From the NCBI RefSeq assembly GCF_900604535.1, contig NZ_UWOT01000003.1, positions 124,001 through 188,000 of the forward strand: a stretch of 64,000 nt of DNA, read 5' to 3'. A program made the position numbers and the translations under genes. The stretch's first letter is position 1. Every line of letters starts with the position of its first letter. The notes beneath the pieces are model-generated. The model made no database searches. It was not told where the DNA came from and saw only the letters and a program-made list of their open reading frames with translations. The DNA comes from Romboutsia_E sp900604535. GTDB lineage: Bacteria > Bacillota > Clostridia > Peptostreptococcales > Peptostreptococcaceae. This document shows, one piece after another, positions 52,974-61,026 of this stretch.

Positions 52974-53258
52974 ATGGAAAACAGAATCGAACTATCATTT
53001 AGAAATAGTGTAAGTAGATTAGCTGGAAATAAATTAGGTATAGATACATATGAGAAACAAGTAAAAGAATTCGTTGATCTTACGAAGGTCAATGTAATTA
53101 TTATACCGGATGCAATTGAAGATATTGCTATATCATTTGTACAAGGATTTACATATGAAATATTTGAGGAGATAAGAAGAACAGATTTTTATAAATACTT
53201 TAAAATTGAAGGAAATAAAAAGGTAGTTGATAAATTTAGCAAATCAGTAAACTATTAA
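52974..53258 (+). CDS. STAS-like (DUF4325) domain protein
   Basis: A 94-residue soluble protein whose central part (VNVIIIPDAIEDIAISFVQGFTYEIFEEI) and following KYFKIEGNKKVVDKF fit the STAS-like DUF4325 fold. The serine in the AISF segment is where STAS antagonists are often phosphorylated, but this cannot be shown here. GGAG lies about nine bases before the ATG. It is tightly coupled to the GHKL ATPase gene upstream, suggesting that the two products interact. Confidence 0.7.
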   Translation: MENRIELSFRNSVSRLAGNKLGIDTYEKQVKEFVDLTKVNVIIIPDAIEDIAISFVQGFTYEIFEEIRRTDFYKYFKIEGNKKVVDKFSKSVNY

Positions 53259-53277
53259 AGTAAGCTAAGGAGAGAAA

Positions 53278-53745
53278 ATGGAATTTTTTACAACTAATTG
53301 GAACGATTTAATTACTATAGTTCTTGCATTGGCTACAATAGTTATAAGTGTTGTCTTAGGAAAAAAAGGATTTTTCTTAACTAAAAAATCTACGGAGATA
53401 ACTTTAAACAAAGATTTTTTTGAAAAAATATTTTTTGACTTTATTATTGTAAAGTTACCAGAGTCACTTACAAAACTAGAAGCGACATCAGAAAACGGCT
53501 CTGTTATTTGTGATGAAGTAAATGAAATTATAAACAGCATTTTAACTAAAGCTGTATTTTATAAATATTTTGACGAAGATTTTTATAATAAATTGTTAGA
53601 AGTGTGTACTAAATTAGATGAAGAGTTAGTTACAGCAGCCGATGATAGATTAAGATCTCATACATTTATAAAACATAGAACAGAAATTGTAAGGTTAATA
53701 AATGAACTATACAAAATACTTAAAGATCACTATTCTAAATTTTAG
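53278..53745 (+). CDS. Small membrane-anchored protein, unknown function
   Basis: Protein of 155 residues with one N-terminal membrane helix (LITIVLALATIVISVVLG, about 11-28) and a cytoplasmic, helical C-terminal domain rich in Lys and Glu. No family is recognised. AAGGAGAG precedes the ATG, 19 bp after the STAS-like gene, so it is the third gene of the operon. It could be the membrane output of the ATPase/STAS pair. A bidirectional terminator separates it from the converging integrase gene. Confidence 0.65.
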   Translation: MEFFTTNWNDLITIVLALATIVISVVLGKKGFFLTKKSTEITLNKDFFEKIFFDFIIVKLPESLTKLEATSENGSVICDEVNEIINSILTKAVFYKYFDEDFYNKLLEVCTKLDEELVTAADDRLRSHTFIKHRTEIVRLINELYKILKDHYSKF

Positions 53746-53758
53746 ATAATAAAAATGC

Positions 53759-53801
53759 AAACCATAAAAAGGTCTATTGTTAATAGATCTTTTTATGGTT
53801 T
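53759..53801 (+). terminator. Bidirectional terminator between the cargo operon and integrase
   Basis: A 20-bp perfect stem: 53759-53778 (AAACCATAAAAAGGTCTATT) pairs with 53782-53801 around a GTT loop. A-rich and T-rich arms make it active in both directions. It overlaps the integrase stop codon. Confidence 0.92.
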
Positions 53802-54984
53802 AAAGGTTAAATATATTATTAAGTTTTTCAACAGCCTCTAATTTAGTATCCTCCATAACATGTGTATATATATCTAACGTAATACTTATATCATAATGGC
53901 CCATTAACACTTGAACCGTTTTAGGCGGAACATTAGCTTCAAATAATCTAGTAGCATAAGTATGTCTTAATCCATGGAACTTAATAGGCTCAATATCGAG
54001 TTTAGTTAAGATACTCTTTAAATTCCTAGCAGGTCTTTTATCATCTATAGGATAACCTAACTTATCACAAAATACATAATCATTATTAGAATATAAATCA
54101 CCAAGTTTTAGTCTATTTTTATTTTGCTCTAGTCTATGATCCTTGAGTTTGATTAATATATTTTTAGGTATAGGAATAGTCCTTATAGAATTTTTAGTTT
54201 TAGGTAATTGTTCAATAACTTTAGACTCTCTATTACCGTTTCTATCTATATGAGTAACTCTTTGTAATGTTCTATTAACAGTTAGAGTACCAGTATTAAA
54301 ATCTACATCACTCCATTTTAAACCTAATATTTCACCAAGTCTTAAACCCGTACTAAGTGCAACTAAGAATAATACTTCAAGATTATGTCCTTTAATAGCT
54401 TCAATAAATAACTTTTGTTGGTCCGAACTTAATACTTTGATTTCTTTAGTTGTATTATCTTTAGGTAAAGTAACCATTTTACAATAGTTCTTTTGTATAT
54501 ATCCTTGTTTCTCAGCTTCTGCAAGGCAAGGTTTAAGTCTAGTATTTAAGCTTTTAACAGTTGATACAGGCTTATTATATATATCTATAAGCTCATTATA
54601 ATGCTTTTGTAAGTGTGTAGCTCTTAAGTCCTTTAACTTAATTTTACCTATAGTAGAGCCTTTAATATAGTTTCTATATATTCCCTCATATTTTTCAAAT
54701 GATTTAGGCTTTAAGTCTTTTATTCTATAATCAAATAACCAAGTATAGTACCAATGCTCAAGAGTTAATTTATCATCAGATGGCAAAGCTCCTAGGCTTA
54801 TTTGCTTTTTAAATTCCTCTAATTTTTCCTTAACTTCCTTTTGAGTTTTACCATAGAATTGTTTTCTAATATATTTTCCGTTTTCATCTGAGCCAACTGA
54901 TATAGAAGCTCTCCATCCTTTATTTACTCCATTAACTATATATTTACTTATAGAGCCTTCGCCATTAGCTCTTTTATTGGCCAT
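53800..54984 (-). CDS. int: Tyrosine-type site-specific integrase
   Basis: Phage/ICE-type integrase of 394 residues: an N-terminal arm-binding domain (about 1-60, GSISKYIVNGVNKGWRASIS), a core-binding SAM-like domain (about 70-165), and a catalytic domain with Arg215 (TGLRLGE), His337/Arg340 (HGLRH), His363 (MGHYD) and the nucleophile Tyr373 (DIYTH). All catalytic residues are present, so it should be active. It is transcribed toward ssrA, 2.1 kb away. The leader holds the long tandem repeats at 55121-55428. Confidence 0.95.
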   Translation of the reverse strand: MANKRANGEGSISKYIVNGVNKGWRASISVGSDENGKYIRKQFYGKTQKEVKEKLEEFKKQISLGALPSDDKLTLEHWYYTWLFDYRIKDLKPKSFEKYEGIYRNYIKGSTIGKIKLKDLRATHLQKHYNELIDIYNKPVSTVKSLNTRLKPCLAEAEKQGYIQKNYCKMVTLPKDNTTKEIKVLSSDQQKLFIEAIKGHNLEVLFLVALSTGLRLGEILGLKWSDVDFNTGTLTVNRTLQRVTHIDRNGNRESKVIEQLPKTKNSIRTIPIPKNILIKLKDHRLEQNKNRLKLGDLYSNNDYVFCDKLGYPIDDKRPARNLKSILTKLDIEPIKFHGLRHTYATRLFEANVPPKTVQVLMGHYDISITLDIYTHVMEDTKLEAVEKLNNIFNL

Positions 54985-55120
54985 GAGCTATCACCCCTTT
55001 ATATTTTAAATATTCCTAAGTAACTAAGAATTTTATGTAGTTACTAGGTATATATTTTCAGTAACTACAAGATAAGCAAAAGTATTTATATCTAACTTTG
55101 GTATGAAAAGCTTAAGTTTA

Positions 55121-55428
55121 TTGTGCAGTTATATTTTTAGATAAATACTTAGTATTATTTGTCACTACAATGTTAATAGATGACGAGGTAAAATTTATTA
55201 GGTTAACGAAATATTTCGCTGAGCTCAAAGTTGAGCGGTTATCATAGTGTAGTTTTATATTTATAGTGAGTAAAACTTGTCACTACAATGTAATAGATGA
55301 CAAGGGAAAAATCTCGGTTAATTATAGTAAAGTAAAATTTTTGAAAACGAAAAATTACGTTCTCAAAATTGAGCAGTTATCATAGTGGAAGTTTTATATT
55401 TATACTTAGCAAAATTTGTCACTACAAT
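55121..55428 (-). repeat. Three long tandem repeats upstream of int
   Basis: A unit of 60-75 bp occurs at 55121-55188 (diverged at its start), 55231-55305 and 55369-55428. Shared blocks are GAGCRGTTATCATAGTG, GTTTTATATTTATA and TTGTCACTACAAT; the first two copies also share AATAGATGAC. Small GCTCAA/TTGAGC hairpins precede the second and third units. They fill most of the 497-bp gap 54985-55481 between int and the repressor gene. Possible roles are integrase arm sites, tandem promoters of int, or replication iterons. Direct GTAGTTAC/GTAACTAC repeats lie at 55037-55070. Confidence 0.8.
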
Positions 55429-55481
55429 AGAGTGTTAATTTACTCAGAATCCAATTTTGGATTTTGACATTATTTTCAGTT

Positions 55482-56357
55482 TTATTCGTTATTTTCTTGG
55501 TCGATTTCTTTTTCTAATTTGAATAACTCAAACTCTAATAAATCACAAGTTTTCATAAGTAATTTTCTATATGATTTATCATTCATATTAGAGAGATTAT
55601 TTTCTTTTCCTATATAAAATATTAAGTTAACTAATGATTTATAGGCCAAACCTATGTTTATTGTTTCAGGTTTAGATGTAAATCCTCCAGGGATTTTAAT
55701 ACTTTTATTTGCAGCATATTTAAAATCTTGTATTATATTTTTTATATCAATGTCTAAATCGGAAAAGCCAAATGAGCTACCATTAATAAAAGCGTAAAAG
55801 TCATTAAAATTATAATATCTATAAAAATCTAAGAGCTTTATTAATTCTGGTAAAGGTAATTCCTTTTCAGCATTGATGAGCCAAATATTGTGGATATTAG
55901 TTTGTTCTTCTAAAAATTCTTTTAAACCATCAATAGATAATGGAGTATTATTTTTAGAATAAGATTTACCTATGCAAGTAATTAGTTCTGATGTAAATGA
56001 AGGATATGAAGGTGATACAAAAATATTATCTTTTTTATAATTATTTGATAAACTTAGATTTCTTTCTAAAAACTCCATATAACCTTCATAATTTGGATCA
56101 AAATATCCAAATTGGCTATCTATGAATCCAGAAAAACCACTTTCATCTTGCATTGGTATTAATTCAGAACCTATTAAAAAATCTATTGGTATTTGTAATG
56201 TTGTAGCTATATCTCCTAATACATCTATTGGAGGCATAGCATCATTAGCTTCATATTTTTGTATTGTAGATTTTGATTTATTTACTTTTTTAGCTAGCTC
56301 CGTTTGAGTTAGGCATTTTTCTTTTCTATATTTCTTTATGTTCTCACCTATGTTCAT
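55482..56357 (-). CDS. Phage-type repressor with XRE helix-turn-helix
   Basis: Protein of 291 residues. The N-terminal XRE helix-turn-helix (about 8-62; CLTQTELAKKVNKSKSTIQKYEAND) is clear; the rest (about 75-291) has no domain I recognise and lacks the Ser/Lys protease pair of LexA/CI-type repressors. It is divergent from the Cro-like gene, and four operators lie between them. It most likely maintains lysogeny of the element. The ribosome site is GGAGG. Confidence 0.85.
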   Translation of the reverse strand: MNIGENIKKYRKEKCLTQTELAKKVNKSKSTIQKYEANDAMPPIDVLGDIATTLQIPIDFLIGSELIPMQDESGFSGFIDSQFGYFDPNYEGYMEFLERNLSLSNNYKKDNIFVSPSYPSFTSELITCIGKSYSKNNTPLSIDGLKEFLEEQTNIHNIWLINAEKELPLPELIKLLDFYRYYNFNDFYAFINGSSFGFSDLDIDIKNIIQDFKYAANKSIKIPGGFTSKPETINIGLAYKSLVNLIFYIGKENNLSNMNDKSYRKLLMKTCDLLEFELFKLEKEIDQENNE

Positions 56358-56399
56358 TTATAACCTCCATAAAATAAATTCTATTATATAACTATTGCC

Positions 56400-56512
56400 T
56401 AATTTAATTATAACATACAAGGTGTAATATTGTTATGCTTTTTTGTAGTTAATATATTGACTAACGTAATTTAGTTATGCTAATATATAAACAAGACATA
56501 ATTAAATTATGC
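56400..56512 (+). promoter_or_regulatory. Switch region with four operators and the early promoter
   Basis: Copies of TAATTWWRTTATGC-like operators lie at 56400-56414, 56424-56438, 56466-56480 and 56498-56512. The early rightward promoter is TTGACT at 56457-56462 and TAATAT at 56481-56486, with an 18-bp spacer filled by the third operator. A repressor bound there would block it. The region lies between the divergent repressor and Cro-like genes, as in temperate phages. Confidence 0.75.
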
Positions 56513-56530
56513 TTTTAGAAGGTGGTAAAT

Positions 56531-56728
56531 ATGAGTCTAACTCTAAAAATAGCGAGAATAAAAAAAGGTTTGAGGCAAAAAGATTTGGCTAAAAAATTAG
56601 GAATGTCTCCAAGCACAATTAATAGGCTTGAAGTTGGAAAACAAGATATAAAGCAATTAAAATTTGAATCTATAGAAAAAATAGCAAATGCTCTAGACAT
56701 AACAGTAAGCGAACTTATAGAAGAGTAG
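56531..56728 (+). CDS. Cro-like XRE-family regulator
   Basis: A 65-residue, nearly pure helix-turn-helix protein: RIKKGLRQKDLAKKLGMSPSTINRLEVGKQ. It is the first rightward gene of the element, divergent from the repressor. A GTG at 56522 is in frame but overlaps AAGGTGG, which is the ribosome site for ATG 56531. Confidence 0.88.
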   Translation: MSLTLKIARIKKGLRQKDLAKKLGMSPSTINRLEVGKQDIKQLKFESIEKIANALDITVSELIEE

Positions 56729-56741
56729 GGGTGATTAATTT

Positions 56742-57053
56742 ATGAGTAATACAAATAACCTAGAAATATTAAAAACGCTACAAAGTACTTTAAATATTTT
56801 AGTAAGCCAACAAGAGGAAGAAAGAGATAGGGAGCGAGGCTATAGAGAAGTAATGACATATAAGAGGAATAAAGCAGAACTTATGACAGCTAAAGAAGCA
56901 GCAAAGGAATATCCTATAGGAGAAGCTAAGTTTAGAGAACTTTGTAGGTCAACAAATAAAGGATTCCCAAGCATTAAAATAGGGTGTAGATATTACATAA
57001 TAAAAGATAAACTAGATGACTGGTTTAGAGCTAATGCAGGTAGTTGCTTGTAA
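56742..57053 (+). CDS. Excisionase-like helix-turn-helix protein
   Basis: Protein of 103 residues. A charged, probably coiled-coil N-terminal part (about 1-45) precedes an excisionase-type winged helix (LMTAKEAAKEYPIGEAKFRELC and FPSIKIGCRYYIIKDKLDDWF). It may act as the excision factor for the integrase at 53800 or as a second regulator. It follows the Cro-like gene by 13 bp with GGGGTGA as ribosome site. Confidence 0.8.
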   Translation: MSNTNNLEILKTLQSTLNILVSQQEEERDRERGYREVMTYKRNKAELMTAKEAAKEYPIGEAKFRELCRSTNKGFPSIKIGCRYYIIKDKLDDWFRANAGSCL

Positions 57054-57066
57054 GTGGGTGAGGTGA

Positions 57067-57801
57067 TTGAGTAAGATTTTAAATAAAGGATATATGGTTT
57101 CACCTTTAGGTTTAAGTGAAAGGCAATTACTAATATATAATGCTCTATACAAAAAGTGTAATTTTGAAAATATGCTTGTAGATATGACTATAGATCAAAT
57201 TATATTAGAAATTAAATCTATAGAATTAAGTTATGACATAGCTTACAGAGAGGTTAAAAAATTAATAGAGTTAGGTTGTTTGAGAGTTTTTAGAAAGAAA
57301 TCTAAAGGCAAAGCACCTATATATGAAATTGTAAAATTTCAAGAAAAAACATCAAAGTTAAAACAAAATCAAATCCAAGTTAAATCCAAATTAAAACCTA
57401 GTAATTCCAATGATTGTAATGAGGATAATGCAAGTGATATCCAAGTTAAATCCAAATTAAAGCCATATACTATCAAAGAAAAAGAAAAAGAAATAAATAT
57501 ATATAGTCGAGTTATCACACGACTTAATGAATTAACTTGTAAAAGTTATAAACCTACAACTAAGAAAACAGTAGCTTGTATAGATGCTAGATTAAAAGAA
57601 GGTTTTATAGAGGATGATTTTTATAAGGTAATAGAAATTAAAACTAAAGAATGGTTAGGAACTAATATGGAGATTTATTTAAGACCAGAAACACTTTTTG
57701 GGACTAAGTTTGAAGGATATTTAAATCAGAAACCAAAAGATCAACAGTTATATGATAAACCAATGGGAAAAGTTATAGAAATGAAGATAGGAGAAGGATA
57801 A
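57067..57801 (+). CDS. Phage replisome organiser (DnaD-like, Phg_2220_C C-terminus)
   Basis: Replication protein of up to 244 residues. The N-terminal part (about 10-85) is a winged-helix-like domain (LSERQLLIYNALYKKC, AYREVKKLIELGCL). A Lys/Asn-rich linker with two copies of IQVKSKLKP follows. The C-terminal domain (RLNELTCKSYKPTTKKTVACIDARLKEGF to LRPETLFGTKFEGYL) is the conserved phage Phg_2220_C domain. It ends one base before dnaB, which it probably loads at the element's origin. The start is uncertain: TTG 57067 is very close to GAGGTGA, and ATG 57094 is an alternative. Confidence 0.82.
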   Translation: MSKILNKGYMVSPLGLSERQLLIYNALYKKCNFENMLVDMTIDQIILEIKSIELSYDIAYREVKKLIELGCLRVFRKKSKGKAPIYEIVKFQEKTSKLKQNQIQVKSKLKPSNSNDCNEDNASDIQVKSKLKPYTIKEKEKEINIYSRVITRLNELTCKSYKPTTKKTVACIDARLKEGFIEDDFYKVIEIKTKEWLGTNMEIYLRPETLFGTKFEGYLNQKPKDQQLYDKPMGKVIEMKIGEG

Positions 57802-57802
57802 T

Positions 57803-59140
57803 ATGCCAGAGCATTTATACAGTCAAGAAGCAGAGCAAAGTGTACTAGGGTGCATGATATTAGATAGTAGAACCATAGACTATATAAAAAATTTAAATGG
57901 TGATGATTTTTACTATGAAGCTCATAAGGACTTATTCAATTCTATTATGCTGTTAAATAAAAAAAATAAGCCTATAGATTTAGTTACTATAGTGGAGCAA
58001 TTAAAATCTATAGGCAAGCTAGAAGATGTAGGAGGAATTAGTTATATAACGAGCTTATCAACCATAGTTCCTAATACTTCTAGTATAGGGCATTACATAG
58101 ATATTGTAAAAGGATTTAGCGACAAAAGAAGAATGATAATAGCTTCATATAAGTTTATAGAAAATATACGAGGTGGTAAGGATATCGATTCATCTTTAGA
58201 GATATTTGAGAAGTCAACAAATATTATTGATGAAGTTAAGGAATATAATAACACTCTTGATTACATAATGAGCAATATTTTTGACAAGTTAAATGACAAA
58301 CCACAAGAAAAAATTAAAACTAATATAGCTATTATTGATAAACATACTAATGGAATTGGGAAAAAAGAGTTAATAGCTATCGGCGCTGGTAGTGGAGTTG
58401 GTAAGAGTGCTATAGCCTTAAAGATATCAATAGAAGCTTATAAAAAAGGCAAAAAAGTTATGATAATAAGTCGTGAAATGAGTAAAGAGCAAGTAGCTGA
58501 ACGTATAATCTTGTCAGAGACAGGAATATCTAAATTAGATTATGAAAATAGAAGTTTTACAGAGAGTGATTGGGTAAAGTTAACAAATACTATGAGCAAT
58601 TATTATACTAAAAACATAATTATAGACGATCAAATATCTACTATACAGGGGATAAAAAGAGCTATAAGAGTCAATAAGCCGGATTTAGTTATAGTTGATT
58701 ATGTTCAATTATTAACTCCAAGCTCAATTAAAGATACAAGAGAAAGACAAGTAGCAGAACTTTCTAGAGAGTTAAAAAATATAACTTTAGACTTCGGAGT
58801 ACCAGTAATTCAACTAACACAATTAGCAGAAAAGGGAAATGGAAATTTTAGACCTAGAGGAGAAAGTTATACAAGAGAATCAAGAGCTATATATCATGAC
58901 AGTAATATAGTTATATACCTTCACAGGGTAACAGAAGAGAAAGAGCTTAATGAGGCTTATAAAAGGACTATATTTAATGAAAGAGGAAGCTTTGATGATA
59001 TGAAAGCAACTATTGAAGCTCAAGGGATTAAGGGGAATAAATTCTTAGAAATTATAGTTGATAAAAATAGAAATGGTACAACAGGAAGTAATTATTATTG
59101 GTTTAAAGGCTCAGATTTAAACTATTATCCAATAGTATAA
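57803..59140 (+). CDS. dnaB: Replicative DNA helicase DnaB (phage type)
   Basis: Hexameric helicase of 445 residues. The N-terminal domain begins SQEAEQSVLGCMILD; the RecA-like domain has Walker A GAGSGVGKSA at about 194-203, Walker B LVIVDYVQLL, and the arginine-finger region RESRAIYHDSN. Having its own organiser and helicase shows that the element replicates semi-independently. AGGAGAAGGA precedes the ATG. Confidence 0.95.
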   Translation: MPEHLYSQEAEQSVLGCMILDSRTIDYIKNLNGDDFYYEAHKDLFNSIMLLNKKNKPIDLVTIVEQLKSIGKLEDVGGISYITSLSTIVPNTSSIGHYIDIVKGFSDKRRMIIASYKFIENIRGGKDIDSSLEIFEKSTNIIDEVKEYNNTLDYIMSNIFDKLNDKPQEKIKTNIAIIDKHTNGIGKKELIAIGAGSGVGKSAIALKISIEAYKKGKKVMIISREMSKEQVAERIILSETGISKLDYENRSFTESDWVKLTNTMSNYYTKNIIIDDQISTIQGIKRAIRVNKPDLVIVDYVQLLTPSSIKDTRERQVAELSRELKNITLDFGVPVIQLTQLAEKGNGNFRPRGESYTRESRAIYHDSNIVIYLHRVTEEKELNEAYKRTIFNERGSFDDMKATIEAQGIKGNKFLEIIVDKNRNGTTGSNYYWFKGSDLNYYPIV

Positions 59141-59190
59141 AATTTTAGAACGATATAAATTTTTATATATGAACATATGGAGATTGATAA

Positions 59191-59463
59191 ATGAGTATTC
59201 AAAAATTAATTACAGAAATAAATAGAAAAGTTGGAGCATTAGAAATTATAGAGCATATAAGGGTTAAAAGATCTATATCCAAAAATAAAGATTTACTAGT
59301 TGGAGCTTTTATTGTAGAAGGTGGATTTTTAGAATTTAAAGGAGTTTCAGGATTAGAAATTGAGATTAAGATAAATAGATTTTTAAAGTATGAAAAAATA
59401 AACTCAGATATATATAGAATATATAACCAAAATATTAATCTATTAATTAGACCTTTAGAATAG
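59191..59463 (+). CDS. Small phage-region protein, unknown function
   Basis: A 90-residue basic protein with no recognised motif; it looks like a compact alpha/beta domain without membrane segments. A GGAG ribosome site is present about ten bases upstream. It follows dnaB by 50 bp in the same direction and belongs to the early operon of the element. Confidence 0.65.
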   Translation: MSIQKLITEINRKVGALEIIEHIRVKRSISKNKDLLVGAFIVEGGFLEFKGVSGLEIEIKINRFLKYEKINSDIYRIYNQNINLLIRPLE

Positions 59464-59541
59464 TAAAAATATCTAAAATTTAGTACTTATAAAGCTTTTT
59501 AGACTTATTTTAGTATAAATCTACATTATGAATATAAAAAA

Positions 59542-59600
59542 AGCAGTTACACACGGTAACCACTCTATCCACAAATAGAATTGTACCACGTGTAGTTGCT
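59542..59600 (+). ncRNA. Conserved-looking hairpin in the phage early region
   Basis: AGCAGTTACAC near 59542 is complementary, with G-T wobbles, to GTGTAGTTGCT ending at 59600, with GGTA/TACC pairs inside. The wobble pairs suggest the structure rather than the sequence is kept. It lies just before two very small genes and could be a leader structure or a small RNA. Confidence 0.4.
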
Positions 59601-59622
59601 CTTAGTAAAGGAGTAAATGTAT

Positions 59623-59733
59623 ATGAATTATAATAAATTTAAAGTAATAAAAGAGATATTGATAAGAGCTAAGAAAGATTTCAAGAGTAAAGAAACTTTA
59701 GAAATAGCTATAAAATTAAATAAATTAAGATAA
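59623..59733 (+). CDS. Very small protein (36 residues)
   Basis: A 36-codon frame (MNYNKFKVIKEILIRAK...) with AAAGGAG nine bases upstream of ATG 59623. An ATG at 59617 is in frame but too close to the ribosome site. The product is a basic, helical peptide; the function is unknown. Coding is supported by the ribosome site and by tight packing with the next gene. Confidence 0.55.
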   Translation: MNYNKFKVIKEILIRAKKDFKSKETLEIAIKLNKLR

Positions 59734-59765
59734 AACACACACATACTTAGGGAGATTTAGGACTA

Positions 59766-59933
59766 ATGATAACAATAGCAATAGGGATAGAAGAACCAAC
59801 GGTAACAGTTGAGATACATCACAAAGAGAATTTTTACTATCATGAAATTCAATGTGAGAACTTCAAAATAGCTCAAGAGGTAGCTGAAACATTAAGAAAA
59901 GGAATACAAGATAAAATAAATATGTATAAATAA
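59766..59933 (+). CDS. Small phage-region protein (55 residues)
   Basis: A 55-codon frame beginning MITIAIGIEEPTVTVEIHH, followed 14 bp later by the next gene. A GGGAG lies about a dozen bases upstream of ATG 59766. The N-terminal half looks like beta strands and the C-terminal half is helical (AQEVAETLRKGIQDKI). The function is unknown. Confidence 0.6.
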   Translation: MITIAIGIEEPTVTVEIHHKENFYYHEIQCENFKIAQEVAETLRKGIQDKINMYK

Positions 59934-59947
59934 GGGGATGAATAAAA

Positions 59948-60211
59948 ATGTGTAGATATAAAAATTACTATGTTTATGTTATAAGATATACCTTTAAGAA
60001 TGGTTCTAGAGGAGAGCAGAAAATATTAAGTAAATGTGATAACATTGATAAATTAGTTTCTATTTTTAAAAAGCAATTAGATAGAGCTAAAAGAGCTAAG
60101 TTTAAAGTTTTAATAAATAAAAATACAAGCTGCGGAAAGCAAATTTTTAAGGTTGTTGATGGTTGGCTTTTAAATATGGATATAAGTAATTTCTATATAG
60201 AGTTAATGTAA
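59948..60211 (+). CDS. Small phage-region protein (87 residues)
   Basis: Basic protein of 87 residues (MCRYKNYYVYVIRYTFKNG start) with four cysteines in total, two far from a zinc-finger spacing. The ribosome site AAGGGGATG lies 8-14 bases before the ATG. No family recognised. It is followed by a small hairpin at 60218-60245 (CCTAGT/ACTAGG with Ts), which may end the transcript. Confidence 0.6.
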   Translation: MCRYKNYYVYVIRYTFKNGSRGEQKILSKCDNIDKLVSIFKKQLDRAKRAKFKVLINKNTSCGKQIFKVVDGWLLNMDISNFYIELM

Positions 60212-60217
60212 TGTTCT

Positions 60218-60245
60218 AAAGTCCTAGTTTTATACTAGGGCTTTT
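60218..60245 (+). terminator. Small terminator-like hairpin
   Basis: AAAGTCCTAGT at 60218-60228 pairs with ACTAGGGCTTTT from 60234, followed by a short T-rich stretch. Confidence 0.6.
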
Positions 60246-60316
60246 AATTAATAAATTAGTAGTGTAGAAATAATGTTTAGTTAAAATGTAAATTTACACT
60301 ATATGGAGGTTGAGAT

Positions 60317-60913
60317 ATGTTTTGCAAAATAAGAAAGGGAAAAGAAACATATAGTATTTATATATGTGAAAGATATAGAGAAAATGGGAAGGTAGTGTCA
60401 AATGATAAGAAGATTTGTACATATGGATATCATAGCCTATATGATGATTTTGAGGATTACAATCCTAATTTTAATGAACTTCCAAAATCATTAAAAAAGA
60501 TACTAACAAGAAGGATATTAAAGATTTATACGGTTGAATTATATAATGATTTAGAATGCAAATTGTTAAAGCTAAAAAAGGAATATTATCCTAAGTATGA
60601 GCAGCTATGTAGAAAGATAGATTTAAAGTGGGCAGAAGAAAAGGCGCAGAGAGAAGAAAAGTATAATGAATTTAAAGAACAATATAGAGATTTGTATTAT
60701 AAAGAGATATCAGCTAAGTATCAAGAGGGTTACTTGAATGGTCAATTATCAAGTGCAAATTTTGGTAGTGGAAATAGTTTAGACATTGACAGTCAAGAAA
60801 AGTCACTACTTAAAGAAGCATTTAAATTATTAAGTCATAAATATCATCCAGATAAAGGTGGGTGTACTGATAAAATGGCTTCTATTAATAATTTAAAAGA
60901 AAAGATATTATAG
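60317..60913 (+). CDS. Protein with C-terminal J-domain
   Basis: Protein of 198 residues. The last 30 residues form the end of a J-domain (LLSHKYHPDKGG with His177-Pro-Asp, then MASINNLKEKIL), the part that stimulates DnaK ATPase. Most of the protein is a long charged coiled-coil region (about 75-145, rich in Lys and Glu). The J-domain sits at the C-terminus, unlike DnaJ. It could recruit host DnaK for phage-type replication. GGAGG lies about eight bases before the ATG. Confidence 0.75.
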   Translation: MFCKIRKGKETYSIYICERYRENGKVVSNDKKICTYGYHSLYDDFEDYNPNFNELPKSLKKILTRRILKIYTVELYNDLECKLLKLKKEYYPKYEQLCRKIDLKWAEEKAQREEKYNEFKEQYRDLYYKEISAKYQEGYLNGQLSSANFGSGNSLDIDSQEKSLLKEAFKLLSHKYHPDKGGCTDKMASINNLKEKIL

Positions 60914-60932
60914 ATAGGAGAGGGTAATATAT

Positions 60933-60962
60933 ATGAGTAAAGGATATGAAATTTTTTTATAA
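60933..60962 (+). pseudogene. Nine-codon ORF with a strong ribosome site, possible gene remnant
   Basis: ATG at 60933 is preceded by ATAGGAGAGGG at the right distance, but the frame (MSKGYEIFL) stops after nine codons. No continuation is visible in other frames before the terminator at 61027. It may be a truncated former gene or a leader peptide. Confidence 0.35.
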
Positions 60963-61026
60963 TGTAATAGGATTTATGCGATATATAAAGCATGAGCTAC
61001 ATTTGAAAATAATTAAATAATATTGA

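Noticed and set aside
55121..55428. Repeats in the int leader as a CRISPR array
   Set aside because: Units are long and unequal, there are only three, the spacers are not uniform and there are no cas genes.
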